Below are positions 52,947 to 63,139 of a stretch of DNA of 64,000 bases, in pieces. Position 1 is the first letter of the stretch; each line of letters begins with the position of its first letter. The translations under genes and the position numbers were made by a program. The notes under the pieces were generated by a model that saw only the letters and a list, made by a program, of their open reading frames with translations, searched no databases and was not told the DNA's origin. The DNA is taken from NCBI RefSeq assembly GCF_001399755.1, contig NZ_LJCP01000009.1:62001-126000 (forward strand). The letters run 5' to 3'. This stretch comes from Thiohalorhabdus denitrificans. GTDB lineage: Bacteria > Pseudomonadota > Gammaproteobacteria > Thiohalorhabdales > Thiohalorhabdaceae.

Positions 52947-54331
52947 GCGGCGAAAGCGCCCCCCTGACCTTCGTGCGCCCGTCCCCGGAGGACGCGGCGG
53001 AGCCCCGGCCCGGCACCGGCAACGTGCGCCGGGTGGCCACCTCCACCATGGGCTGCAAGGTGAACCAGTTCGAGACGGAGGCCATCCGCCAGGCCCTGCG
53101 CGGCGCGGACTACGAGCTGGTGCCCTTCGAGGCGGAGGCGGACCTCTACCTGGTGAACACCTGCACGGTCACCCGCGAGGCGGACCGCCAGGCCCGCCAG
53201 CTGGTGCGCCGCGCCCTGCGCCGCAACCCGGACGCCTTCATGGTGGTGGCGGGCTGCTACGCCCAGCGCGACCCCGAGGCGGTGGCCGCCATCCCCGGCG
53301 TGGACCTGGTGCTCGGCAACGGCGAGAAGGTGGACGCCCACGGCCTCATCCCCGACCTGGAGGCGGGGGACCTGCCGCAGGTGATGGTGGGTGACCCGGG
53401 CGACGGCGCCGCCGTGCCCGAGGGCCTGCTGACCCGCTTCGAGTCGCGCACCCGGGGCTTCCTGCAGGTGCAGCAGGGCTGTGACCAGTCCTGCACCTTC
53501 TGCATCATCTCCAGCGTGCGCGGCGGCAGCCGCTCGGTGCCGGTGCGCCACGTGGTGCGCCAGGTGGACCGCTGGGCCCAGGTGGGCACCCGGGAGTTCG
53601 TGGTCACCGGCGTGGACGTGGGCTCCTACGGCGCCGACCTGGAGGGCGGGGCGGACCTGGCGGGGCTGCTGGCGGCGGTCGCCGAGCGGGAGGGCGACTT
53701 CCGGCTGCGACTGTCCTCCCTGGACCCCAGCCACATCACCGACGAACTGATCGACCTGTTCCGTGAGGAGCCCAAGCTCTGCCCGCACGTGCACCTCTCC
53801 CTGCAGCACGGCGACGCCAAGGTGCTCAAGCAGATGAAGCGCCGCTACGGCCCGGATCTGGTGCGCGAGCGCATGGCCGCCCTGCGCGAGGCGGCGCCGG
53901 ATCTGGTGCTGTCGGCGGACGTGCTGGTGGGCTTCCCCACCGAGACCGAGGCCGCCTTCGACAACGCCCTGGCGCTGGTGGAGGAGCTGGAGATCGCCTA
54001 TCCGCACGTGTTCCCCTTCTCGCCGCGCCCCGAGACCCCCGGCGGGCGGATCCCGGAAAGCAAGCAGGTGCCGGCCCCGGAGCGCAAGGCGCGGGCCGCG
54101 CGCATGCGCGAGCTGGGGGCGGAGATCCGGACGCGCGTGCTGGCCCGGGCGGTGGGCCGGCCCCAGCGGGTTCTGGTGGAGGAGCCCGACCGCCACCATC
54201 CGGGATGGATGCGTGGCCGGGCCGCCACCTACCTGCCGGTGTTGCTTCCGGAAGGCCGGGCCGAGCCCGGGGAGCTCGTGGAGTGCGTGCCGGAAAGGGT
54301 GGAGGAGGAAACCCTGGTGGCCCCGGGTTGA
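52943..54331 (+). CDS. mtaB: tRNA t6A37 methylthiotransferase MtaB
   Basis: MtaB is a radical-SAM enzyme that converts t6A37 of tRNA-Lys to ms2t6A. The 462-residue product has the N-terminal UPF0004 domain with cluster cysteines in [18 protein letters not shown] and VVAGCYAQ, the radical-SAM triad at residues 180, 184 and 187 (CDQSCTFC), and a C-terminal TRAM-like domain. The start is GTG at 52943, overlapping mnmA by four bases. The MtaB class rather than MiaB or RimO is chosen from MGCKVNQFE and [14 protein letters not shown]. Confidence 0.93.
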   Translation: MSGESAPLTFVRPSPEDAAEPRPGTGNVRRVATSTMGCKVNQFETEAIRQALRGADYELVPFEAEADLYLVNTCTVTREADRQARQLVRRALRRNPDAFMVVAGCYAQRDPEAVAAIPGVDLVLGNGEKVDAHGLIPDLEAGDLPQVMVGDPGDGAAVPEGLLTRFESRTRGFLQVQQGCDQSCTFCIISSVRGGSRSVPVRHVVRQVDRWAQVGTREFVVTGVDVGSYGADLEGGADLAGLLAAVAEREGDFRLRLSSLDPSHITDELIDLFREEPKLCPHVHLSLQHGDAKVLKQMKRRYGPDLVRERMAALREAAPDLVLSADVLVGFPTETEAAFDNALALVEELEIAYPHVFPFSPRPETPGGRIPESKQVPAPERKARAARMRELGAEIRTRVLARAVGRPQRVLVEEPDRHHPGWMRGRAATYLPVLLPEGRAEPGELVECVPERVEEETLVAPG

Positions 54332-54434
54332 CCCTGCCGGGGCTCCGAATTGCCCACCCCCCGCGCCAGTGATAGTCTTGGCGCCTTCACCGAATACCCA
54401 GTTGATGCAACCGAAAAACCCGACGGGAGAAGGC

Positions 54435-54866
54435 ATGGCCACCGAGCAGACCCTTTCCATCATCAAGCCGGACGCCGTAGGCAAGAACGTGATCGGGGAG
54501 ATCCTCTCCCGCTTCGAGAGCAACGGCCTGCGCGTGAAGGCCATGAAGATGGTCCGCCTGACCACCGAGCAGGCCAAGGCCTTCTACGCCGTCCATGCCG
54601 ACAAGCCCTTCTACAACGACTTGGTGGAGTTCATGATCTCCGGCCCGGTGGTGGTTTCCGTGCTGGAGGGCGACAACGCCATCGCCAAGAACCGCGAGCT
54701 GATGGGCGCCACCAACCCCAAGGAAGCGGACGCCGGAACCATCCGGGCGGACTACGCCACCAGCATCGACGCCAACGCGGTGCACGGCTCCGACAGCCCC
54801 GAGACGGCGGCCGAGGAAGTGGCTTTCTTCTTCAACCACCTGGAAGTGTTCGACCGCGACGCATGA
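54435..54866 (+). CDS. ndk: Nucleoside diphosphate kinase
   Basis: Ndk balances nucleoside triphosphates. The 143-residue product has the [18 protein letters not shown] start and the catalytic histidine in [23 protein letters not shown] lies before the ATG at 54435. Its stop overlaps the rlmN start by four bases, the conserved ndk-rlmN-pilW order of gammaproteobacteria. Confidence 0.98.
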   Translation: MATEQTLSIIKPDAVGKNVIGEILSRFESNGLRVKAMKMVRLTTEQAKAFYAVHADKPFYNDLVEFMISGPVVVSVLEGDNAIAKNRELMGATNPKEADAGTIRADYATSIDANAVHGSDSPETAAEEVAFFFNHLEVFDRDA

Positions 54867-55972
54867 CCGCCACCGAGACCGTCAAGCAGGGCCCATCCCG
54901 GCGGCCGCCAACCGGCGGCCCGGTGGATCTCGTCGGCCTGGACCGCACTGGCCTGGAGGCCTTCTTCACCGAGTTGGGGGAGAAGCGCTTCCGGGCCCGG
55001 CAGGTGATGCAGTGGCTCCACCAGCGGGGCGTCTCGGACTTCGAGGCGATGACCGATCTCGGCAAGGGCCTGCGCGCCCGGCTGGGTGAGCAGGCCCGGG
55101 TGCTGGAGCCGGCGGTCCTGTCCGAGCAGCGCTCGGCCGACGGCACCATCAAGTGGCTGCTGGGCCTGGAGGACGGCAACGCGGTGGAGACCGTGTTCAT
55201 CCCCGACGACGATCGCGGCACCCTGTGCATCTCCTCCCAGGCCGGCTGCCCGCTGGACTGCAAGTTCTGCGCAACGGGATACGGCGGTTTCCAGCGGAAC
55301 CTGGCCCCGGGGGAGATCATCAGCCAGGTGCGCCATGCCCGGTCGGTAGTGGGCGACCGGCTCACCAACATCGTGTTCATGGGCATGGGCGAGCCGTTGC
55401 TCAACTACGACGCCGTTCTGCGTGCCATCCACCTGCTCATGGACGATTACGCCTACGGCCTGAGCCGCCGGCGCATCACGGTGTCCACGGTGGGGGTGGT
55501 GCCCAAGATCGCGGAGCTCGGCCGGGACACACCGGTGAACCTGGCCATTTCCCTGCACGCCGTCAGCGATGAGGTGCGGGACCGGATCGTGCCCATCAAC
55601 CGCACCTATCCCCTGGAGCGCCTGCTCCAGGCGTGCCGGGACTATCCGCTTCCGGCGACCCGCCGGATCACCTTCGAGTACGTCATGCTCGACGGAGTCA
55701 ACGACTCCCCCGCCGAGGCCCGCCGGCTGGTGGACCTGCTCGCCGGGATCCCCGCCAAGGTGAACCTCATCCCCTTCAATCCGTTCCCCCAGGCGGAGTT
55801 CCAGCGCTCTTCCCGGGAGGCCATCGACCGCTTCCGGGACATCCTTCTCGAGCGCGGCATGGTGGCGGTGACCCGCACCCCGCGCGGCGACGACATCGAT
55901 GCCGCCTGCGGCCAGCTCCAGGGCCGGGACCGCGACGGTGGCGACTCCTCCCTGGGCGCCGAGGGGGCGTGA
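54863..55972 (+). CDS. rlmN: Dual-specificity RNA methyltransferase RlmN
   Basis: RlmN is a radical-SAM enzyme that methylates A2503 of 23S rRNA and A37 of some tRNAs. The 369-residue product has the radical-SAM cysteines at 129, 133 and 136 ([11 protein letters not shown]), the [13 protein letters not shown] segment, and a conserved C-terminal ISSACGQL-like region ([12 protein letters not shown]) with the methyl-carrying cysteine. ATG at 54863 overlaps the ndk stop. The pilW start follows by one base. Confidence 0.96.
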   Translation: MTATETVKQGPSRRPPTGGPVDLVGLDRTGLEAFFTELGEKRFRARQVMQWLHQRGVSDFEAMTDLGKGLRARLGEQARVLEPAVLSEQRSADGTIKWLLGLEDGNAVETVFIPDDDRGTLCISSQAGCPLDCKFCATGYGGFQRNLAPGEIISQVRHARSVVGDRLTNIVFMGMGEPLLNYDAVLRAIHLLMDDYAYGLSRRRITVSTVGVVPKIAELGRDTPVNLAISLHAVSDEVRDRIVPINRTYPLERLLQACRDYPLPATRRITFEYVMLDGVNDSPAEARRLVDLLAGIPAKVNLIPFNPFPQAEFQRSSREAIDRFRDILLERGMVAVTRTPRGDDIDAACGQLQGRDRDGGDSSLGAEGA

Positions 55973-55973
55973 A

Positions 55974-56786
55974 TTGATCCAGCTCGCCATGCGCGCTGCC
56001 CTCTACCCCACGGCCGTCGCCCTGCTTGCCCTGCTGCTTTCCGGTTGTGCCACCACCTCCTCGCGGGATTCAGGGCCGGAGGGGGAGCGCACCCGCAGCG
56101 AGATCTACCTGGAGCTGGGCATCGCCTACCTGCGGGACGGGCGGCCCCGTGACGCCCTGCGCAAGCTCGAGGACGCCCGCTCCCTGAACGACGACGACGC
56201 CCGCATCTATAACGGCCTAGCGCTGACCTACCAGAACCTCGGGTTCGACGACAAGGCCGAGGAGGCCTTCGAGGAGGCCGTCGACCTGGCTCCGGAGGAC
56301 CCCCAGGTCCGCAACAACTACGGCGCCTTCCTGGCCCGCCTGGGGTCCTACGAACGGGCGGAGGAACAGTTCGAGGTGGCGCTCCAGGACCCTCTGTATT
56401 CCACGCCGGAAAACGCGTACTACAATCTCGGCTGGCTGGCCCGCGAGCAGGAGGATGCCGACCGGGCCGAGCGGATGCTGCGCACCGCCCTGCGCCTGCG
56501 GGCCGACTATCCGGCGGCCCGGATGGCTCTTGCGCGGCTGCTGCGGGAGCAGGGGGACCAAGAGCGAGCCCGGGAAGAGGTGGAGGAGCTCCTGGAACGG
56601 CGTCCCGAGCATCCCCGGGGCCACCTGCTGGCCGCCGAGCTGGCCCGGGAACGTGGCGACGAGGAACAGGCCGCGGAACACCTGAGGCGGGTGCTGGAGA
56701 TCGCGCCGGATAGCGGCGTGGCCGAAGAGGCGCGCACCCGCCTCGAGCGTATGGGTGCCCTGGGCGACCGGGCCCGGGCTCGCTAA
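55974..56786 (+). CDS. pilW: Type IV pilus biogenesis lipoprotein PilW/PilF (TPR)
   Basis: PilF/PilW is an outer-membrane lipoprotein pilotin with TPR repeats that assembles the PilQ secretin. The 270-residue product has a lipobox LLSGC with the lipid cysteine at residue 25 and about six TPR units (SEIYLELGIAYLRDGRPRDAL, IYNGLALTYQNLGFDDKAEE, NNYGAFLARLGSYERAEEQF). The TTG at 55974 follows GAGGGGG at good spacing; ATG at 55989 is an alternative. Together with fimV it implies type IV pili encoded elsewhere in the genome. Confidence 0.9.
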   Translation: MIQLAMRAALYPTAVALLALLLSGCATTSSRDSGPEGERTRSEIYLELGIAYLRDGRPRDALRKLEDARSLNDDDARIYNGLALTYQNLGFDDKAEEAFEEAVDLAPEDPQVRNNYGAFLARLGSYERAEEQFEVALQDPLYSTPENAYYNLGWLAREQEDADRAERMLRTALRLRADYPAARMALARLLREQGDQERAREEVEELLERRPEHPRGHLLAAELARERGDEEQAAEHLRRVLEIAPDSGVAEEARTRLERMGALGDRARAR

Positions 56787-56808
56787 AAAAAGGGGGCAAG
56801 GAGGGGGA

Positions 56809-57981
56809 ATGGCGAGCGAGGAGACGGAACAGGAAGCTTCGGGGTTCGGCGAGCAGCTCCGCCGGGCCCGGGAGACGGCGGGACGGACCCAGGCCGATAT
56901 GGCCGAGGAGCTCCGCCTCACCGTGGAGCATATCCAGGCCCTGGAGGCGGAGGATTTCAGCCGCCTCCCGGGGGAAGCCTACATCCGTGGCTACCTGCGC
57001 AGCTACGCCGCCGTTGTGGGCCTGTCGCCCGACTCGGTGATCCAGGCCTTCGAGGCCCGTCAGGCCGGAGGGGACGCGCCCAGGGCGGAGAACGACACAC
57101 CGATCATCCCGGAGCCCGAGCGGCCCATGATCGAGCACCCCTGGCGGGTGGTCTCCGTGAGCTTCCTGCTCCTGCTGCTGGTTGGGGGTACCACCTTCTG
57201 GTTCGTGGGGGACGGCATGGAGCCCGCCGAGGTCATGGACACCGACCCTGCGGAAGAGCAGGTGGCCGGAGCCGGGGAGGCCGCCTCCGGCCCGCCGGGG
57301 CCGCAAACCTCGGGCGAGGACGGCGAGGCGGAAACGCCCGCGGCGCAGGACCAGGCCGTGGCCGAGCGGGCCCCGGACGCCGCACCTCCTTCAAAGGAGG
57401 AGCTGCAGCGGGTGCTCGACGAGGAGGGATCCCGGGACTCCACCCCGGAAGGGCAAGGACCAGCCGAGGTCGCGAAGCCGGAGAGCGCTTCCGGCCCGCC
57501 GGAAGACTCCCGCTCCGCCGAGGTGGCCTCACGCGACGGGGATCCGCGCTTCCGGCGGTTGGACATGGAGGAGCCGGAGTCGCCGAGGCTGCCGCAGGAC
57601 ATGCAGCGGCTGCGGGTGCACACCTGGGCGGACAGCTGGATGGAGATCAAGGACGCCGAGGAGAACCTGCTCCTGCGGCGCCTGGTGGAGGCCGACGAAA
57701 ACGTGCGTCTGTACGGCAAGGCGCCCTTCCAGTTAAAGGTGGGGAATGCGGCGGGGGTGCAGCTGTATTTCGACGGCGCCCCCCTGGCTCCCTTGGGCCG
57801 GCCGGGACAGGTGGTGACCACCCAGGTGGACGCCTCCTCGGCCACCATCCCCGAGTCCGAGGTGGGGCCGCCCCCGACCCTGGGAGAAGCGGATGACGGC
57901 GCGGGAACCGGTGGCCGGGGTGGCCCGGGCACCGGGAGCGGCGGGGCCGAGGCCCGGACATTCGCCGCTCCGGAGAATTAG
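56809..57981 (+). CDS. rodZ: Cytoskeletal protein RodZ
   Basis: RodZ links MreB to the cell-wall elongation machinery. The 390-residue product has a helix-turn-helix domain at about 15-90 (FGEQLRRARETAGRTQADMAEE). A membrane segment lies at about 108-132 (VVSVSFLLLLLVGGTTFWFV), followed by a long acidic and proline-rich periplasmic linker. The C-terminal DUF4115 domain has TWADSWMEIKDAEENLLLRR. A GGAGGGGG site precedes the ATG at 56809. It lies between pilW and ispG as in other gammaproteobacteria. Confidence 0.94.
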   Translation: MASEETEQEASGFGEQLRRARETAGRTQADMAEELRLTVEHIQALEAEDFSRLPGEAYIRGYLRSYAAVVGLSPDSVIQAFEARQAGGDAPRAENDTPIIPEPERPMIEHPWRVVSVSFLLLLLVGGTTFWFVGDGMEPAEVMDTDPAEEQVAGAGEAASGPPGPQTSGEDGEAETPAAQDQAVAERAPDAAPPSKEELQRVLDEEGSRDSTPEGQGPAEVAKPESASGPPEDSRSAEVASRDGDPRFRRLDMEEPESPRLPQDMQRLRVHTWADSWMEIKDAEENLLLRRLVEADENVRLYGKAPFQLKVGNAAGVQLYFDGAPLAPLGRPGQVVTTQVDASSATIPESEVGPPPTLGEADDGAGTGGRGGPGTGSGGAEARTFAAPEN

Positions 57982-58068
57982 CGGGGCCCGCCGGGATCGC
58001 GGGCCGGCCGGCGGAGTGGCCAGTAGCCCGGTCGGCCCCGGAATTTCGGGTTCATGGTGCATAAACAG

Positions 58069-58089
58069 CTCCGGACGGCCTGTCCGGAG
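58069..58089 (+). other. Hairpin in the ispG leader
   Basis: CTCCGGAC (58069-58076) and GTCCGGAG (58082-58089) form a perfect 8-bp stem with a 5-base loop ending 15 bp before the ispG ATG, close to its ribosome-binding site. It could modulate ispG translation; no T run follows. Confidence 0.45.
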
Positions 58090-58104
58090 AGGGAGCGTAT
58101 AGGT

Positions 58105-59232
58105 ATGTGGGGGATTCATCGCAGGAAGACGCGGCAGATCCACGTGGGCTCGGTGCCCATCGGCGGCGACGCGCCTATCGCGGTGCAGACTATGACCAAC
58201 ACCGACACCTGCGACGTGGAGGCCACCGTCGGCCAGATCGAGCAGGTGGCGGCCGCCGGTGCCGACATCGTCCGGGTCTCCGTGCCCGACAAGGACGCCG
58301 CCGAGGCCTTCGCCAAGATCCGCGCTCGTGTCCCCGATGTCCCCCTAATCGCCGACATCCACTTCGACTACCGGATCGCCCTCAAGGTGGCCGATATGGG
58401 GGTGGACTGCCTGCGCATCAATCCCGGCAACATCGGCAAGCGCGACCGGGTGGCGGCGGTGGTGGACGCCGCCAAGCACAACGGCATCCCCATCCGGGTG
58501 GGGGTCAATGCGGGGTCGCTGGAGAAGCATCTCCTGGAGAAGTACAGCGAGCCCAACGCCGACGCCATGGCGGAGTCGGCCCTGCGCCACCTGGAGATCC
58601 TGGAGTCCCACGACTTCCAGGACACCAAGATCAGCCTCAAGGCCTCGGACGTCTTCCTGGCCGTGGAGGCCTACCGCAAGCTCGCCACGCAAGTGGACTA
58701 CCCCTTCCACCTGGGGATCACCGAGGCCGGCAGCCTGCGCATGGGCACGGTGCGGTCCTCGGTGGGGCTGGGCATGCTGCTGGCCGACGGCATCGGCGAC
58801 ACCCTGCGGGTGTCCCTGGCCGCCGACCCGGTGGAGGAAGTGAAGGTGGGCTTCGACATCCTCAAGAGCCTGCACCTGCGCCACCGCGGCGTGAACATCA
58901 TCGCCTGCCCGAGCTGCTCGCGGCAGGAGTTCAACGTCATCGACACGGTGAACGAGCTGGAGGCCCGGCTGGAGGACGTCAACGAGAACCTCAACGTCTC
59001 CATCATCGGCTGCGTGGTGAACGGCGTGGGCGAGGCCAAGGAGGCCGACGTGGGCGTCACCGGCGGCGGCAAGAACCTGGTCTACATCGACGGCGAGCCC
59101 AGCTACAAGGTGGACAACGAGACCCTGGTGGACCGCGTGGAGCGCTCCGTGCGCGATTACGTGGCCAACCAGCGCCAGGAAGGTGAGGGCGAGGACGGCG
59201 CCTCCGCGTCGCCCGTGGAGGGCAGTGCCTAG
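58105..59232 (+). CDS. ispG: 4-hydroxy-3-methylbut-2-enyl-diphosphate synthase
   Basis: IspG carries out the sixth step of the MEP isoprenoid pathway using a 4Fe-4S cluster. The 375-residue product has the TIM-barrel start [23 protein letters not shown] and the cluster cysteines in [12 protein letters not shown] and [18 protein letters not shown]. The ATG at 58105 is chosen for the family N-terminus; ribosome-binding signal is weak (GGGAGCG). It overlaps hisS by one base. Confidence 0.97.
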   Translation: MWGIHRRKTRQIHVGSVPIGGDAPIAVQTMTNTDTCDVEATVGQIEQVAAAGADIVRVSVPDKDAAEAFAKIRARVPDVPLIADIHFDYRIALKVADMGVDCLRINPGNIGKRDRVAAVVDAAKHNGIPIRVGVNAGSLEKHLLEKYSEPNADAMAESALRHLEILESHDFQDTKISLKASDVFLAVEAYRKLATQVDYPFHLGITEAGSLRMGTVRSSVGLGMLLADGIGDTLRVSLAADPVEEVKVGFDILKSLHLRHRGVNIIACPSCSRQEFNVIDTVNELEARLEDVNENLNVSIIGCVVNGVGEAKEADVGVTGGGKNLVYIDGEPSYKVDNETLVDRVERSVRDYVANQRQEGEGEDGASASPVEGSA

Positions 59233-60488
59233 TGGCCGAGAAGATCCGCCCCGTCCGGGGGATGAACGACATCCTTCCGGATGAAGCCGCCGCCTGGCAG
59301 CACCTGGAAACCGAGGCCCGCCGCGTCCTCGAGGCGTACGGCTACCGCGAGATCCGGTTCCCGCACGTGGAGCGGCTGGAGCTGTTCGCCCGTTCCATCG
59401 GTGAGGACACGGACATCGTCGAGAAGGAGATGTACACCTTCGAGGACACCGGCGGCGAGATCCTCGCGCTGCGGCCCGAGGGCACCGCTGGCTGCGTGCG
59501 CGCCGGGATCACCAACGGCCTGTTCCGCGGCCAGACCCACCGGCTCTATTACCTGGGCCCCATGTTCCGTCACGAGCGCCCGCAGAAGGGCCGCTACCGG
59601 CAGTTCCACCAGGTGGGCGTGGAGGCCTTCGGCCCGGCCACGCCCGACCTGGACGTGGAACAGATCCTCATGGCCCGTCGCCTGCTCCAGGACCTGGGCG
59701 TGGAAGGGCTTACCCTCCATCTCAACTCCCTGGGCAAGCCGGCGGACCGCCGTGTCTACCGGGAGGAGCTGGTGGGCTTCCTGGAGGCGCGCCGGGACAG
59801 CCTGTGCGAGACCTGCCAGGAGCGCATCCAGCGCAGCCCCATGCGGGTTCTGGACTGCAAGGTGCCCACCTGCCAGGAGGCGGTGGCCGAGGCCCCCGAG
59901 ATCACCGATTTCCTGGGGGAGGAGAGCCGGGCCCACTTCGACCGGCTCCGCGCGCTGCTGGACGCGGCCGGGGTGCCCTACGAGCTCAATCCGCGCCTGG
60001 TGCGGGGCCTCGACTACTACACCGATACCGTCTACGAGTGGACCAGCGACCAGCTGGGCTCGCAGGCCACCGTGGTGGCCGGCGGCCGCTACGACGGTCT
60101 GGTGGAGGAGATCGGCGGACCCTCCACCCCGGCGGTGGGCTTCGCGCTCGGCATCGAGCGCCTGCTGGCGCTCGTGGCCCCCGAGCGGGTGCCGGAGCCC
60201 CATCCCTCCGTGTTCATCGCCCCCCTGGACGCCGCGGTGGAAACCGACGCCATGGCCCTGGCCGAGTCGCTGCGCGACCGGGGGGTCTCCGCCTGGTACC
60301 ACTGCGGCGGGGGGAGCCTGAAGAGCCAGCTCAAGAAGGCCGACCGCTCCGGGGCCCGCCTGGCCCTGGTCCTGGGCGAGCAGGAGCAGGCCGAGGGCAC
60401 CGTGCTGGTGCGCGATCTGGCCTCCGGGGAGCAGGAGGCCCTCGCCCGGCGCGAGGTGGAGGATCATGTCGTCCACCGCAGCAGCTAG
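59232..60488 (+). CDS. hisS: Histidine--tRNA ligase
   Basis: HisS charges tRNA-His. The 418-residue class II synthetase has PVRGMNDILPDEAAAW, motif 2 RHERPQKGRYRQFHQVG, and the histidine-binding LVRGLDYYTDTVYEW. The C-terminal anticodon-binding domain covers about 330-418. The GTG start at 59232 overlaps the ispG stop. The downstream ABC ATPase begins 23 bp inside its end, unlike the usual hisS-yfgM junction. Confidence 0.97.
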   Translation: MAEKIRPVRGMNDILPDEAAAWQHLETEARRVLEAYGYREIRFPHVERLELFARSIGEDTDIVEKEMYTFEDTGGEILALRPEGTAGCVRAGITNGLFRGQTHRLYYLGPMFRHERPQKGRYRQFHQVGVEAFGPATPDLDVEQILMARRLLQDLGVEGLTLHLNSLGKPADRRVYREELVGFLEARRDSLCETCQERIQRSPMRVLDCKVPTCQEAVAEAPEITDFLGEESRAHFDRLRALLDAAGVPYELNPRLVRGLDYYTDTVYEWTSDQLGSQATVVAGGRYDGLVEEIGGPSTPAVGFALGIERLLALVAPERVPEPHPSVFIAPLDAAVETDAMALAESLRDRGVSAWYHCGGGSLKSQLKKADRSGARLALVLGEQEQAEGTVLVRDLASGEQEALARREVEDHVVHRSS

Positions 60489-61482
60489 TCGGGCCGCTAG
60501 CGGGGACCCGGTCCTGGCCCTCGACGGCCTGACCGTCAGCCTCGATTCCGCCGGGCGCCGCATCCCGGTGGACAACGTCTCCCTGGAGATGCGCCCCGGG
60601 GAGACCCTGTGCGTGGTCGGGGAGTCGGGCTGCGGCAAGTCCATGACGGCCCTGGCCTGCATGGGCCTGCTGCCGGAGGTGGCCCGGGTCCGGAGCGGGC
60701 ACATCCGCTTCCAGGGCCGGGACCTGTCGGGGGCGGATGCCCGAACCTGGCGGCGCCTACGCGGCGACGCCATGGCCATGATCTTCCAGGAGCCCATGAC
60801 CAGCCTGAATCCGGTTTTCCGGGTGGGTCGGCAGGTGGCCGAGCCCCTGCGGGTCCATCGTGGCCTGGGCAAGCGGGAGGCCCTGCGCCGCGCCGGGGAC
60901 CTCCTCGAGCAGGTTGGGATCCCCGACCCGGGCGAGCGGCTGCGGGCGTACCCCGACGAGCTCTCCGGCGGCCAGCGCCAGCGGGTGATGATCGCCATGG
61001 CGCTGGCTTGCGACCCGAACCTGCTCATCGCCGACGAGCCCACCACCGCCCTGGACGTCACCATCCAGGCCCACATCCTCGAGCTGCTGGCCGACCTGCA
61101 GCGGGACCGGGGCATGGGGCTCATGTTCATCACCCACGACTTCGGGGTGGCGGAGGAGATCGCCGACCACATCGCCGTCATGTACGCCGGCCAGATCGTG
61201 GAGTACGGCCCCGCCGCTCAGGTGCTCAATAGCCCGCGCCACCCCTATACCGCCGGGCTCATGGAGGCCATCCCCGGACAGGAGGAGCCCCACGGGGCCC
61301 TGCCGGCCCTGGCCGGCAGGGTGCCCGAGCTGGGCCACTGGCCCCCCTACTGCCGCTTCGCGGAGCGGTGCCCGCTGGCCCGCGCGCGCTGCCGGGCCGG
61401 GCCCGTGACCCTGGAGGGCGGGGGCGGCCACCTCAGCCGCTGCCTGTTCTCCGACGAGGTCAGCCCGGAGATCTGGCATTGA
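60466..61482 (+). CDS. Peptide-type ABC transporter ATP-binding protein (OppD/DppD family)
   Basis: The 338-residue product has Walker A GESGCGKS, the Q-loop in AMIFQEPMTSLNP, the signature LSGGQRQRVMIAMA, Walker B LLIADEPTTALDVT and the switch histidine in FITHDFG. The C-terminal extension with cysteines (PYCRFAERCPLARARCRAG) is typical of oligopeptide and nickel/peptide OppD-type ATPases. It overlaps the hisS end by 23 bp and the next ATPase by four. No permease or binding-protein gene is nearby, so the substrate is unknown. Confidence 0.93.
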   Translation: MSSTAAASRAASGDPVLALDGLTVSLDSAGRRIPVDNVSLEMRPGETLCVVGESGCGKSMTALACMGLLPEVARVRSGHIRFQGRDLSGADARTWRRLRGDAMAMIFQEPMTSLNPVFRVGRQVAEPLRVHRGLGKREALRRAGDLLEQVGIPDPGERLRAYPDELSGGQRQRVMIAMALACDPNLLIADEPTTALDVTIQAHILELLADLQRDRGMGLMFITHDFGVAEEIADHIAVMYAGQIVEYGPAAQVLNSPRHPYTAGLMEAIPGQEEPHGALPALAGRVPELGHWPPYCRFAERCPLARARCRAGPVTLEGGGGHLSRCLFSDEVSPEIWH

Positions 61483-62426
61483 CGGGGCTTCTGGAGCTGG
61501 AGGGCCTGTCCAAGTCCTTCACCCAGCGCGGGCCCTGGGGTCGGGGTGGGACCACCTTCTGGGCCGTGCGCGACGTCCATCTCACCGTGGCTCCCGGCGA
61601 GACCGTGGGGCTGGTGGGGGAGTCGGGATGCGGCAAGTCCACCCTGGCGCGCATGGCCATGCGGCTCATGGAGCCCGATGGCGGCACCATCCGCTTCGCG
61701 GGCGAGGACATCACCCGCGCCGGGCGCAGCGGGCTGCAGCGCGCCCGGCGCGACCTGCAGATCGTCTTCCAGGACCCCTACGCCAGCCTCAACCCGCGCA
61801 TGAGGGTGGGCCGGATCGTGGAGGAGGGCCTGAAGGTGCACGGCATCGGCGACGCCGCGGAACGGCGCCGTCGTGTGACCGAGGTGCTGGAGCGCTGCGG
61901 GCTCGGCGGGGAGGCCGCGGCCAAGTTCCCCCACCAGTTCTCCGGCGGCCAGCGCCAGCGCATCGGCATCGCCCGGGCGCTGGTCATGGAGCCGCGCCTG
62001 ATGGTCTGCGACGAGCCGGTCTCCGCCCTGGACGTGTCCATCCAGGCGCAGATCCTCAATCTGCTCAAGGACCTGCAACGGGACTTCGGCCTCGCCTATC
62101 TGTTCATCAGCCACGACCTGCGGGTGGTGCGTTACCTGAGCGATCGGGTGGTGGTCATGTACGGAGGCCGGGTGGTGGAGGAGGGGCCCACCGAGACGCT
62201 GTTCGAACGCCCCGCCCACCCGTACACTCGGGGCCTGCTGGCGGCGATCCCCGGCGCCCACCGCGAACGGGAGCGCCGCATCCCCGCAGGGGCCGTGCGC
62301 GAGCAAGTCGGCGAGTGCCCCTTCTACAGCCGCTGCCCCGAAGCGCAGGACGCCTGCGCGGAATGGCCCTTCCAGGGCTACGACCTGGGGCAGGGGCAGG
62401 TGGCCGCCTGCCGGCGGGCCCGCTGA
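61479..62426 (+). CDS. Peptide-type ABC transporter ATP-binding protein (OppF/DppF family)
   Basis: The 315-residue product is the partner ATPase: Walker A GESGCGKS, IVFQDPYASLNPRMRVG, signature FSGGQRQRIGIARAL, Walker B LMVCDEPVSALDVS, and the C-terminal OppF-type tail with cysteines. TTG at 61479 overlaps the upstream stop by four bases; no better start fits. The two ATPases form a two-gene insertion between hisS and yfgM. Their permeases must be encoded elsewhere if they form a transporter. Confidence 0.92.
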   Translation: MTGLLELEGLSKSFTQRGPWGRGGTTFWAVRDVHLTVAPGETVGLVGESGCGKSTLARMAMRLMEPDGGTIRFAGEDITRAGRSGLQRARRDLQIVFQDPYASLNPRMRVGRIVEEGLKVHGIGDAAERRRRVTEVLERCGLGGEAAAKFPHQFSGGQRQRIGIARALVMEPRLMVCDEPVSALDVSIQAQILNLLKDLQRDFGLAYLFISHDLRVVRYLSDRVVVMYGGRVVEEGPTETLFERPAHPYTRGLLAAIPGAHRERERRIPAGAVREQVGECPFYSRCPEAQDACAEWPFQGYDLGQGQVAACRRAR

Positions 62427-62467
62427 GACGACGGCGATACCGTACCGAACACCTCCGGGAGGAAGCG

Positions 62468-63139
62468 TTGGAAGAGAACCTGGATCTCGAGGAAGGGCGT
62501 CGCAAGGAGGCCCTCAAGGAGTTCGCCCACCGGCATCGGTGGGGGCTCATCGCCCTGGCCGTCGCCGTGGCCGTGGGGGTCGGTGCCGGGTACGGCTACT
62601 ACCGGCACCAGAACGCCCAGCTCCTCGCGGCCTCGGAGACCTACGGCTCGGCCGTGGAGGCCCTGCGGGCCGGCCGGGAGGGGGATGCCCGCCAGGCCCT
62701 CGGCGACCTGATCGCCGAATACGGGGATACCCCCTACGCCGCTTTCGGTCGGGTGTACCGGGCCCGCCTCGAGCACCGGGACGGCCAGAGCGAACAGGCC
62801 CTGGCGACTCTGGCGCCCCTCGCGGAGTCCGGCGGTAAGCCCGCCGAGGTTCGGCAGGTCGCTGTGGAGGAGCGCGCCCGCATCCAGTGGGACCGGGGGA
62901 ACCCCCAGGCGGCCCTCGACACCCTGGCCGCCCTGGAGGGGGAGGCCTTCCTGCCCAGCTATTTCCTCCTCAAGGGCGACCTGCTGGCCGCGCAGGGTGA
63001 CCACGAGGCGGCCGCCCGGGCCTATCGCGAGGCCCGCCTGCGACCGGGATCCGGCCCCCTGGGGGAGACCATCCAGGGCCGGCTGGAGCAGCTGCCGGGC
63101 GCGGCCGGCGCCGCCGGGACGGAGGAGGAGGCCGGATGA
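62468..63139 (+). CDS. yfgM: YfgM family TPR membrane protein
   Basis: YfgM is a membrane-anchored TPR protein associated with the SecYEG translocon and periplasmic chaperones. The 223-residue product has the EALKEFAHRHRWGLIALAVAVAVG anchor at about 15-38, preceded by acidic residues, and a periplasmic TPR-like region (YAAFGRVYRARLEHRDG, QAALDTLAALEGEAF). TTG at 62468 follows GGGAGGAAG. Its stop overlaps the bamB start by four bases. It normally follows hisS directly; here two ABC ATPases intervene. Confidence 0.9.
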   Translation: MEENLDLEEGRRKEALKEFAHRHRWGLIALAVAVAVGVGAGYGYYRHQNAQLLAASETYGSAVEALRAGREGDARQALGDLIAEYGDTPYAAFGRVYRARLEHRDGQSEQALATLAPLAESGGKPAEVRQVAVEERARIQWDRGNPQAALDTLAALEGEAFLPSYFLLKGDLLAAQGDHEAAARAYREARLRPGSGPLGETIQGRLEQLPGAAGAAGTEEEAG

